Shown here one piece after another: positions 45,135 through 55,900 of a stretch of DNA of 64,000 nucleotides (position 1 is its first letter; each line of letters starts with the position of its first letter). Below the pieces are notes generated by a model that was not told the origin of the DNA, did no database searches, and worked only from the letters and a program-made list of their open reading frames with translations. The stretch comes from Edaphochlamys debaryana (taxonomy: Eukaryota; Chlorophyta; Chlorophyceae; Chlamydomonadales), in the NCBI GenBank assembly GCA_016858145.1, contig JAEHOE010000105.1:186001-250000 (forward strand), in the 5' to 3' direction. A program made the translations under genes and the position numbers.

Positions 45135-47884
45135 AGCCGCGTACAGCATGGCGATGGCGTGCATCAGCCGGCGGGGGGGGGGAGGTGCAGCGACGGACGG
45201 AGCTGACTAACATGCTGCCATGACTCTCGGGTGGAAGGGGTTGAAGTGATGTGAATCCATGGTCGGACGGCCGAGAGCCGTGGGGGGAAAGCATTGAGGG
45301 CGCACAATCCGGGGTGGAGGGGGAGTAATCCACAGGCGCTTTGGTTGCCCCCTTAGCTGTGGGCATGGTCTGGGGCTGGGAGTGCGCTTGGGCCTTGGGG
45401 CAGGGCACACACACGACATGACGCGCATGCTGACCGTATTCTGGTTGAGCCCTAACTATCTTTTGACCTAACTGGACCGTCTTTGGACACGTGAACAGTC
45501 GCGAACAGAACCAATCACCAGAGGAGTGAAAGCCGCGAGCCAGAGCGTTGTAAGATACACCACGAGCATGTGAACGCTGGAGTGCATCCCAAAGCCAGAG
45601 CCTGGAATGACCCTAAGCGCCGTCAACTGCACCCTCCACCGCCGGAGCGGGAGCCTGCCGTGCCAGAACTGTGGCGTGCTGTCCAGGGACTTGTATGTCC
45701 TATCTCCCCCCCCCCTCCCCGACTGCATGACCGCTGCGAACAGCCCTCAGCAGCCCTTCTCCTGCACCTGACCTGACCTTGTCCTGCTCAACCCACCCCC
45801 CCGCTTGTCAGAAGCCGGACGCGCTGACAGAACCCGCTGGCCGGCCGGCTGCCCCCGTGGTGCGCTCGGGAGGCAGGACGGCACAGAGCATTACCCGAGC
45901 AGTCTCGAACGGAACCATGGGCAAAGCGTTCATAGGCGGCAGAAGTCCTCACCACGATCCGTTCGGGATGTCCCGTGGTGACACAGGAGGTCACACAAGT
46001 GCAGGGCCAGCCAGCGCTACATTTGAACAGCGATGAAGTACTGCTTCAAGATTTCGGCCGGCGCATTATATCATTAGCATAGGGGAAACTACTGAGCTGC
46101 GCAGCAGTCATGGCTTGCCCCTTGATTGGCCAAGGGGGGTTATTATAGACAACGCGGCGTAGTGCCGCAAGGGGGGGCCACGGAAGTTGGGTTAGGGCGT
46201 CCGGCATGCATGTTATCGCGAACTTAAGCACGGGCTCTGCACGTCCACGTCCTCATAGCATCATGCCGCCGCCGCCGCGCCGCCGGGCCGCCTGCCGCCG
46301 GCCCCGCCGCCTCCGCCGCCTCCTGCCGCTGCAGGGCGAGGCGCAGGAACTCCCGGGCGGCGGGCTGGGTGAGGGCCGCCGGGCATCGGCAGAGGACAGC
46401 GAACTCGAACGAGCAGTGTCTGCTAAGACACGATCACATTGGCGTAGCCCCGTTTCACTTGCCGGGGAATCGGGGCAAGCCAATGCGGTTACGTAAAGTG
46501 TGCCACGACCCGGCCAACAGTGATACACAAGCACCAACAGTTTCACTTCAGCTAGCTAGCAGGATTCCGTTGTAGATGCATGCTACCCTAAACAAATGGG
46601 CTCCCGGGTCAGGGGGAAGGGAAACGGGGGACGAGGTTACGAATAAGGGAACCCCACCTGCAAGGACGATTTTGGACCTCAAGCCACCAGGCCGCCCGCC
46701 ACCAGCCACGGATGGGAACATGTACAACAGGCTAGGGCGGGCGTGGGAGCGCGGGGATCGGCCAGGATGGCGAGATATGGCCGCAAACGTGTCAGTCAGT
46801 GCATGCCTACCTGTAGCGATCCGTTCGGCTCCCGCGAACGCGACGGGCTGGAGGGGTTCCGGAGGGTCAATGCAACGTGCAACTAGCCGGGTCTGGCCCA
46901 CCAGCCGGATGCGACAGGGTATAGAAGCAACGAGCAAAGTTGTCCCGCCCAGAAGTACCCGAGCACGTAGAGCGCATGTTACCTTCGATTACCTTTGGGG
47001 CCGTGTACAACGGGCGGTTGCCGGCCATGACGCTCAGCTCTCCGGCGGCTCGCAAGGTATCCCGACCCGAGCGAACCACACGTATACAGACCCCAGAGCC
47101 GCCGGAGGCGCATGGAAGACCTATGTAAGGGAGAAAGGGGCAAGACGGGGCGAGGAGCGGGTGTGCCATGCAGATATGTGACCCGGGTACATTGGCTGAG
47201 AGTCAGCGTCCCCACCCACCCGGGATCGGTTGGACGAGTGTCTCAGCCGGCATGCATGGGCGGGCTCCCCACGGTGGTGGATCATAGTCACGGACCCCAT
47301 GAAGAATGGATGCTGGCAGTTGGAATGGGCGGGATCAGACGGAGGGGCATGGGACAGGGTCGACGAGGACCCCGCCAGCCGTGGCCAAGCAGCCTCCAGT
47401 GCAGCCGCCGACGCCATCCACGGACGGCGGCGGCGAGACAGCCGCCGCCAGTGTTGGGAGGCAGAGTGGCAGCGCGGGCACGAGTGCTTACGCTGCCCCC
47501 GCCTCCGCAAGGCACACAGTGCAGGTTGTGACGAGGTGCAGTGTACGTGCAATGTGCAGTGCGTCACGTGAAGGCGAACGTCCCGCGGAGAACCCCCTGT
47601 ACTACGGTGGCGCTGGCGATCCTCTCCCGGCGGTCCCCCACCCCAGCGCGCCCCACCCCATAGCTCCGGCGGCTTCACGCGATCGCTAAACGCCAGGGCT
47701 GCAGCTGGTCCCCCTCCCGCTGACTCCCCAACTCCGCTGATTTGCTGAGTGCTGCGGCTGTAGTCCCACCCGCCCGTTACCGTCAGGGCAGGGTTGCCCA
47801 GTGGCGGTCGGTGACGGCGGCCAGGTCGGCAAACGGGGCGGGGGCCGGAGGGTGTTCGTGTGTGTATGGGTGAGTGCCAGCGCC
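45135..47884. other. 3' UTR, then no gene recognised; dispersed repeat pieces
   Basis: Beyond the UTR no gene is supported. Shared pieces: 46087-46130 (GAGCTGCGCAGCAGTCATGG, also at 30050 and 63411), 46408-46495 (GGCGTAGCCCCGTTT, also at 29685 and 63688) and 46888-46952 (GGTCTGGCCCACCAGCCGGA, also at 24006). A CCG-trinucleotide-rich stretch lies at 46263-46325. Long minus-strand open frames at 47121-48023 are GC-driven. Confidence 0.45.
45549..45553 (+). terminator. Candidate poly(A) signal TGTAA for the LCIB/LCIC-family gene
   Basis: TGTAA is the usual poly(A) signal in Chlamydomonas. This is the first one noticed on the plus strand after the stop codon, giving a 3' UTR of about 430 nt. Not proven by transcript data. 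Confidence 0.45.
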
Positions 47885-48390
47885 AACGAAGTGCAACAAC
47901 ATCTCTGGCGAGGTACCATCCGCAACCCTGCGCTTGCGAGCAGAGAAGCGACGACCATCTAAGCCAGGCGGCACATCGTAGCCGTCCGAAGCCGCCCGAA
48001 GCCGTCCGAAGCCCCCCACACACGACTTACCTGGAGCATGTTACCCGGGCGTGCGGGTCTGGTGCGCAGCGTCTCCGACGGTTCGCTATAGGCCCGGACC
48101 CGCCCAGCATCATCATACAGACCTGTAGGTGACGGAAGAACCGCCGCAGGAAGGTGGAAGATGCGTCAGGAACTTCACCGACGGCGCATGCCAGCGCGGC
48201 GAGGCAAGCAGCGGAGCCACTAGCACACCCCAGAGCCGCCGGAGAAGCGTTGGAGACCCCGGGACACCGCTGCGAGGGATGAAGGTGGAGGTGAAGCAGA
48301 GAGCAAAGCAGCAGCGGCCAGGGTCCGGGTCAGGGGGGAAGGAGAAACCGGGGACGAGGGTACGCGACAAGATGGGTGTCAGCTTCCTCG
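47885..48390 (+). repeat. Repeat X, diverged copy X2
   Basis: Shares with X1 and X3 the AAGTGCAACAACATCT and CTTGCGAGCAGAGAAGCGA segments and the later AGCCGCCGGAGA block, but identity is clearly lower than between X1 and X3. CCCGCCCAGCATCATCATAC near 48100 is shared with 27330. Confidence 0.6.
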
Positions 48391-50864
48391 AAGCTGGAGG
48401 GCTGAACCCTAGAATGTCTGGGCAGCGGCATATGCGTGCAGGCACGGTGCAAAGCGCGGGGCCGTGTGGCGCGCTCCGCGCGAAGCTTCGGGGAGACAGG
48501 GGGGCCGAGGATGGACGCGGGGCGAAACACAATCCACGCCGACTGGCGACAAAGTGTTGCCCGTACTTCCTCCTCGACGGATCTGAGTTGCAGAAGGTAA
48601 GATAGCAACATCGCGCTCGGTCCGGGCTTGGTCAGCGAGGTTTGACCGAAGTCGGCACCACAGGCATCCTCGCAAGAGCCGTGCCCAAACTTGTCGAAAC
48701 TACCTCGCTCTTAGCTTCAAGGTGTTAGGTATCTATCGAAACGAATGTACGAACTGCTCTTTGGGCTATGAGTGCGAGCTGGTGTGACTGCCTTGCCAAC
48801 ATGTTGAGTTCGCGTAGGGTCGATAAGTTTCCCGCTCTCAAACACAAGCGATAGGGATAATGAAACTAAAGCTTGTGGCATCGCAGGCTAGGCGTGAATC
48901 GCATGTTTATGTGTGACGCAGGCACGGCACAGACGCAGGCACGGACACTGACACGGCGCGGCGGCGGAGGGATGACACGCCCCCTTGGGCCGACCGAATC
49001 CTGGGAAGGACGGTGTCACGAATCCGCGCTGAGGAATGAAGAAGTTGGTATCCGGATACCGCGGGCGACAAATCTGGTTACCGCCCCCTAGGAATCCTGG
49101 TGCCGCCCCCTCGGAATCCGGGTGCCGCCCCCTCGGAATCCTGGTGCCGCCGCCTAGGAATCCAGGTACACCCCAGCCCGAATCCAATATGGCCAAGCCC
49201 CGCTACTTTTCTCAGTAGCCTCACCGCTCACCGTCCAGCCGTAAGCACCATGGTGGGCTCAGAGGGTAACCCTGCTCGCAGCGGGGTGTGGGTACGTGTG
49301 CGACGCGGCACGCTTGCACCTCACGCCGTTGACCTTGGTCAAAGCAGTATGCTCTTATCGGCTCTTATCGACAAAGCCATAAAAGGAACAGCAGTCAACC
49401 GCGATATGCTTTAGCGCCTAGGCGCAGTGCTGGTTTGGCAAGAATGGCCCGGATGGCCGCGTTGGGCGCTCTTTGAAGTAGCTCGGAGACCTTGGATTGG
49501 CTTACTATGTGACCTTAAGGCACTATCTGGGCAGATACACACGCGTAGCGACGCGGGCGGCTATTTCCAGCGCACTCCCTGGGCCTCCGGCCCTGGTAAA
49601 TAGGTCCAATATGGGGGCCAGGGAAGGCCGAGCCGCGGGAAGTTATGACGGTGGCGCCGGGTGCGCCAATCGCCATGGGCCGCGGGCCGAGCGAGTGGCC
49701 GTCCCATAGAAAAAGCCCTAATTGGCGCACCACCCAGACATGGGCCAGAACGAGCTAGAATGGGCCCCCCAGGGCCTACCAATATGTCACATGTCAAGGC
49801 ACTGCTAGACGCCAAGCTGGAGTCCCGTCGAGGAGTTCGGCACAGCTTAAAGTCGGCTCGCGTGTTTGTCCCCCTTCGAATCCAAACTTCTTCCCCTCCG
49901 AATCCCCGTGACACGAGGGTCCGCCGAATCCCGACCGCGTGTCATCCCTCCTCACGGCGTAATCCCAGGGGTTCGTCCCCCGGCTGGCGCTACGCGAGGC
50001 ACGCTACGCCGAGGACGCAGGCACGCCAATGGTATGGCGCCGCGATTAAGCGGTTCAGAGCGTATGGTTGCCGTGCCTGGGAAAGGTCGCAGGTGCTCGC
50101 AGCGGGTTCGGGCAATGATCTCGCCAACATCATATTGAGCGCGACGCACTCGCGGTCGTGCAACGACTTGCGCCAAACACATGTGTAATCCACGAATGCT
50201 TTGCGCGATGTCCACCGAGGTCACCCCGCGTGCTCAGCCCAAAAAGCAAGGCTAGCCAATACCACAATGCACGGGGGTGCCCGCGAGCCCTGGATGTACG
50301 ACAGCTATGCTTGCCGCGGCCGCCCCACACCTGAGGAGCGTGTGGCTGCACCTCACACCACCGCTTACACTGCCTGGCATGCTTGTCACACACGGGCAGC
50401 GCTACTCAAGTCGGAGGCCCCCCTTTTGGCTCGCGATGCGACTTGGTTCCTAGGCCTAGTTCCTCACCCTTGCACCTTGTTCTTCGCAGCTCCTTTATGT
50501 CACCATCAATAGCAACAAGTTTGGTTTGTCTTTTCGGCGTCGCCGCTGGAGCTGCGGGGATGGCGCCCTCATCGCAGGCTTGCAACAGCGCCAGCGCCAG
50601 CGCAGCTCTGTTGCCGTGTTGTTTGGGCATCTGTCTCGGGGAAAAGACTGCGCCGAAGCGTTGCCCGGCTGAAGGAGCGCGGAGCCGGGCAGTCAAAGCT
50701 GGTCAACGCTACCCCCCGAGCCGCAAGGTGGGCCCGCGGAACCCGAGGGTGCCAAGGCGGTCGCCGAGGCGCGGGGTTTGAGTCACGTGTGCCGGCAGAG
50801 GGCCAGGGCCGGCTAGGTGGGGAAGGGTGTTGCAGCACCGCTAGCGCGGGCTCCCCCGCGCCGT
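48391..50864. other. No gene recognised; GAATCC-rich stretch
   Basis: No credible gene. Positions 49082-49165 are about 3.5 copies of a 22-bp unit, GGAATCC(T/G)GGTGCCGCC plus a short link, and single GAATCC words recur at 48998-49185 and 49876-49945. Positions 50155-50250 (GTGCAACGACTTGCGCCA and following) match, inverted, 21010-21143 in a PC-esterase intron. Confidence 0.5.
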
Positions 50865-50989
50865 CTGCCCCCACCAACCGGCATTCCCGGAAGGCCTGCC
50901 CCCACCAACCGGCATTCCCGGAAGGTCCGCCCCCACCAACCGGCATTCCCGGAAGGCCTGCCCCCACCAACCGGCACCCCCGGGCGGGA
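50865..50989. repeat. 31-bp minisatellite, 4 copies
   Basis: Unit of 31 bp starting CTGCCCCCACCAACCGGCAT and ending CCCGGAAGGC. Starts are at 50865, 50896, 50927 and 50958. The fourth copy changes into the start of the next array. Confidence 0.95.
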
Positions 50990-51485
50990 GCATCCTCACT
51001 CCCTCCCCCGGCACCCCCAGGTGGGAGCATCCTCAATCCCTCCCCCGGCACCCCCGGGTGGGAGCATCCTCACTCCCCCCCCCCGGCACCCCCAGGTGGG
51101 AGCATCCTCACTCCCTCCCCCGGCACCCCCGGGTGGGAGCATCCTCACTCCCCCCCCCCGGCACCCCCGGGTGGGAGCATCCTCACTCCCTCCCCCGGCA
51201 CCCCCGGGTGGGAGCATCCTCACTCCCCCCCCCCCGGCACCCCCGGGTGGGAGCATCCTCACTCCCTCCCCCGGCACCCCCGGGTGGGAGCATCCTCACT
51301 CCCTCCCCCGGCACCCCCGGGTGGGAGCATCCTCACTCCCCCCCCGGCACCCCCGGGTGGGAGCATCCTCACTCCCTCCCCCGGCACCCCCGGGTGGGAG
51401 CATCCTCACTCCCTCCCCCGGCACCCCCGGGTGTGAGCATCCTCACTCCCCCCCCGGCACCCCCAGGTGGGAGCATCCTCACTGC
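50975..51485. repeat. 37-bp C-rich minisatellite, about 13 copies
   Basis: Unit CGGCACCCCCGGGTGGGAGC followed by ATCCTCACTCCCTCCCC, about 37 bp, varying in the C-run length. A few copies have AGGTGGG instead of GGGTGGG. It directly continues from the 31-bp array, with which it shares the CCGGCA...CCCGG core. Long Pro-rich open frames across it are artefacts of the repeat. Confidence 0.95.
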
Positions 51486-52394
51486 CTCGTGTGCACCCAA
51501 CTACCGCCACTACCAGCCTCGAGCAATTTGGATGCGCCTTCCCACCCCTGCTCTCTGCCCGGTAGCCCCTGCCCGGGCCTCCCCCAGCTCTGTGCCCCAC
51601 CATGCCTCTACTTAGTAACCGAGAGGGCCTGTTAGGCCCCCGCTGGCCACCTCGCACACGCTCCCCCGCCCCCAGGAGTCGCCCTCGCCGCCGCTGGACG
51701 TCCGCCAGCCCGCTGCTGCACAGTAGCCTTGCTGCTGCCGCGTACTGCCGGACCACCGCCGCTACTCATCCACCTCACCTGCCCCTCGAGCCGGCTACTA
51801 TGCAGTCGCCTTCCTCACCGGGCCGCCACCCATCCGCCTCTCCGCCGTGAGGCCCCCGCCAGCCCGCCTGCCGCCGCTGAGCCCCTCGAGTTGGCTGCTG
51901 CGCAGTCGCCGTACTGCTGCCGGTTTCCGCCCTGCCGCCCGCAATCCCTTGCCGGCCTGCAGCCGCCTCACCGCCGCCCGGTTGGCCGAATGGCCTCCAC
52001 TGCATTCCCGCCTCGCCGCCGCCGGGCCCCGCCATGCCGCCGCCGGACACCCTTCTTGCCATCGCCGCCTCTCCGCCCCGCCGACGCCGCCACGCGCCGC
52101 CTTGTTGCACCCGGATGGACCGGCGAGGAGCTGGCTGCCCCACCTGCCACCGTACTCATCGTCCAAAGCCCCGGGGTGCCCCACCTTCGAGATTCCCCTT
52201 GCCGGCCCCGCGTCGTGTGATCCTGGCAAACTGTCTTTGGGTGCCCTGTCCTGGCACCTTTGTGGTCTGGCCTGCGCGGGGTATTTGCTCTCTGCAAAGA
52301 GCGGCTCACTGGCTATCCAGGCAGGGTGGTGGCGAGCGCCGCGGCCAAAATAAGTGTGCGGGCCGCAGCACGTGCGTTGAACGGTGCTGCAGCA
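51486..52394. other. No gene recognised
   Basis: C-rich sequence with many CCGCC words and overlapping open frames on both strands. None has a recognisable motif or splice support. Confidence 0.45.
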
Positions 52395-52799
52395 GCAAAG
52401 TGCAACAACATCTTTGGTCGGCGACTACCCGCAACCCTTGCGAGCAGAGAGCGGTGTCACCTTATCAGGCGGCACAGCGAAGCCTTCCAGAGTCAGCCAT
52501 CGAACATGCGCCAAGCCAGGGCGACGGCAGAAGCAGCAACAGGAAGCCTAATAAGAGCCGCCAGGAGCCGCCGGAGACTGCGCGGGAGACACGAAAGAGG
52601 GCACCGAGCGGACAGAAGCCAGCAACGAGGACACGGCGAGGGCTGTACGGCACACAGGACCCGGTGCACAGAAGGGCAGGGAGAACCGGGGGCAAGGTTA
52701 CGCGGGCAGGAAGGGGCGGAGAGAGGGGTGCGGTCCGTGAGGCCCGGATGGGGTGGCTGGCAAGCAGCGACCCCACCCATCCGGGATCAGCAGGGAAGG
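52395..52799 (+). repeat. Repeat X copy X3, left part, broken by L1
   Basis: Matches 27400-27697 closely and ends in the L1 target site CAGGGAAGG (52791-52799). The matching right part resumes at 58778. See X1 for the uninterrupted form. Confidence 0.9.
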
Positions 52800-52985
52800 A
52801 TGCGATGGTTACAGCAGGAACCGCCTCCAGAAGGGGAGGGGTTGAGCGAGAGCGCCACCTACTGGGTGTGCCACCTGCACACCGACACCCACGCAACGTG
52901 ACTGACTTTCGGTCGTCACACCACGTTGCTAGGGCCGGGCCCGTAGAGCCCCCCTCAGTACTATTCCACTAATTCCGCTGTGCCT

Positions 52986-55900
52986 TTAATCATCGTCAAT
53001 CAAGGCCAGGACGCCTGGGGGCTCCTGCACAGTCAATCTGCCACCTGAGACTCGCAGGAAAGGGTGGTCCGCCGGTATTGTTTCCCAGCCACTTGGTGGC
53101 CTGAGCGCAGCAAAAGAGTGAAGCGCTCCCCAAAACTCAGCTGACACCAACACACGTCCACGGTTCAGCACCCCGAGGCGATTCCCATTCTCCCTTGTCG
53201 CGTATAGATATCGGCGTCCCTTCTCCATGGCTGTCGTGGCTGCAAGACACACCACATCCCACACTCTCTGGTCAACTCCCTCCGTTGGTCGAGCCAGCCA
53301 AAGATTGAACCGGCGAAGTGGCCAGGTCCATGGCATGCCCTGCTCGCCCCCTAGACACGCGCACATCTCATCAACCAGGCCCTCAGCCAAGTAGCATTTC
53401 CAAAAGTGGTGCAATCTGTCCCCTCCGTGCATCGAAATCTCACATGGGCACGTGGCCGTTCCTTCATGTGCCGAAAAGCCAGTAAAGCCGTTGAGCGCCA
53501 AGCGCCAGAAAGCTTCCTTCCACACGTTCTCCCAGCGCAGGGCCCACAGCCTGCGCAAGGTGGCTTGTAGGTCCAACAGGTCTGACTCGTCCCCTACCCC
53601 ACCACTCAGCGCCTCTGCCACAAAATTCAAATGCTTGCCTTTCACATACTCAAAAGCGGGCTCCATCTGCAGGGCCGTGGCCAAGCTCACCGACAGCCTA
53701 GCCGCTGACACAAGCGTCTGTCCGATCCGCCAACCTATGCATCCCAAGAGTTCTTTCCATGCCTCCTCCTCTGGGCAGGCCAAGTCCGGGTTCTCTTCCA
53801 CCTCCGTTGCTGCTTGCACCCACGGTACGGGAATATGGCCCATCAAGCTATCGATCCTCCCTAGGAGCGCAGGGCCATTGCGTAGCGCTGCGGGTAGGGA
53901 CTCATACCCCCCTCGTCCCCACAGACCAACTACGATGTTCTCTTTCACCTTCCTTGAGCACTCGCTCCTAGCCATCGGTGGCAGCCTGCCCCCCTGGGCT
54001 CCACTGAGCCCCGCCCTTGCTCCCGCCCCTGCCCTATAGGCTCTTACTAGTTGGCCAACAGTCCTCAATTCATTGATACCCATCAGGTCCGCGTACATGC
54101 TTTCCAGCCCCCCACGGCCCGCTGCTGCGGGTCTGAGGGCCGGATTTCCCCATACTGGCGCGCTGTGTACCCACGGCCCCACCGCGGGGCTCTTGATCAA
54201 CTCAACCCGGGGGAGATGGAGGAGTGCCCCCGTTATCATGTTCAGCGTCGGGCAGGGGCTGTTTGCCGTGGTCCCCAGCACCTTGGTGGCGGCGTTGGGG
54301 CCTGCCCGCTGGGCTGTGAAGAGGCAGAGGGGGTGTACGGCCGGGTGCAATCGTCGGAGGAGCTCCATTGCGACCGTCGGCCACACTGGCCTGAAGCGGA
54401 GGAGGTTCGGGCAGCTGCCCAACACGCAGCGTGTCGCCAGCACCGCTTGTCGGGCCCGTACGTGTTCTACCACCGGGAGGAGGCCGAGCCCTCCGTCCTC
54501 CGGGGGGACGCACATCGCCTTGTAGCCTATCCCCGGCAGGCGAGCGTGTGGGTTACTGGCGTGTGCCGCCGGCGTCATGCTGCGGTCCACCATGGCTGCG
54601 ACCGTGCTGCAGAGTCGCTGCAGCTCGGGCGGGGGGGGGAAAGCGAATTCCAGGTGGTACAGGACCTTGGAGATTGCGTAACCAGAGGCCGTCGACGCTC
54701 TCCCAAAGGCTGAAAGATTCAGGGACACCAGCTTGGTTAGAGCCGAGTAGACTCCATCCAGGGCGATGGCCGGCTTGCACAGGGCGGCGGTGTTGGCGAC
54801 TGTTACCCCCAGGGTCTTGGCCTTCACGACGGTTCGCAGTGAGGTATCAGGGGGTGGCGGTGCGGGCGGCGGGCCGGGCGGCGGCTCAGGCGGCGGCGCG
54901 GGCGGCAGGCCAGGCGGCGGCGCGGGCGGCAGGCCAGGCGGCGGCGCGGGCGGCGGCTCAGGCGGCGGCGCGGGCGGCAGGCCAGGCGGCGGCGCGGGCG
55001 GCAGGCCAGGCGGCGGCGCGGGCGGCAGGCCAGGCGGCGGCGCGGGCGGCGGGCCAGGCGGCGGCGCGGGCGGCAGGCCAGGCGGCGGCGCGGGCGGCAG
55101 GCCAGGCGGCGGCGCGGGCGGCAGGCCAGGCGGCGGCGCGGGCGGCAGGCCAGGCGGCGGCGCGGGCGGCGGGCCAGGCGGCGGCGCGGGCGGCAGGCCA
55201 GGCGGCGGCGCGGGCGGCAGGCCAGGCGGCGGCGCGGGCGGCAGGCCAGGCGGCGGCGCGGGCGGCAGGCCAGGCGGCGGCGCGGGCAGCAGGCCAGGCG
55301 GCGGCGCGGGCGGCAGGCCAGGCGGCAGCGCGGGCGGCAGGCCAGGCGGCAGCGTGGGCGGTGGATCTGGTGGTGGGTCCAGCGCCGGTGCGGGCGGCGG
55401 GCCGTGCGGCGGCGCGGGCGGTGGGCCGGGCAGCGGCGCGGGCAGCGGCGCAGGCGGTGGGATCAGGCCGACGGGGAGCAGCTCCGACTTGCTGGCGTTC
55501 AGGCGTTGTCCACTTGCTTGCGCAAAGGTCTCCATGGCTGCAGCGAAAGCGGCGGCTGTGTTGGGTCGCAAGAATTGCGTGTAGTCGTCTGCGTATTGGG
55601 AAGCTCGGAGGACAAGCTGGCGGCCGTTGGGTGAGAGAGCAATCTGGAATCCCTGTTTAGCAAGCCACGATAGTAGCGCTTGAGCGGCCGCCAGGTAGAG
55701 CAGCGGCGCTAATGGGCAGCCTTGCCGTACCCCTGCTGTTATCTCCAGGTGACCTGATACGTCGCCGTTGACTAGGGCCGCGGATCTTGTGCCCTGGTGC
55801 AGAAGCCGCACCCACGCCAGGAAGCCATTGCCAACCCCCAGCGCTTCCAGGCACTCAAACAGGAAGCCCCGGTCCAGCGTGTCGTACGCCTTGTGGAAAT

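Noticed and set aside
47121..48023. Minus-strand 300-codon frame
   Set aside because: Overlaps several equally long plus-strand frames and runs into repeat X2. No motif recognised.
50789..51635. Pro-rich open frames on the plus strand
   Set aside because: They are produced by the 31-bp and 37-bp minisatellites and end shortly beyond them. No domain or splice support.
54431..55660. Long Ala/Arg/Gly and Gly/Pro open frames on the plus strand
   Set aside because: They are the antisense of the 24-bp repeat inside L1 ORF2, whose minus-strand frame has true RT motifs on both sides.
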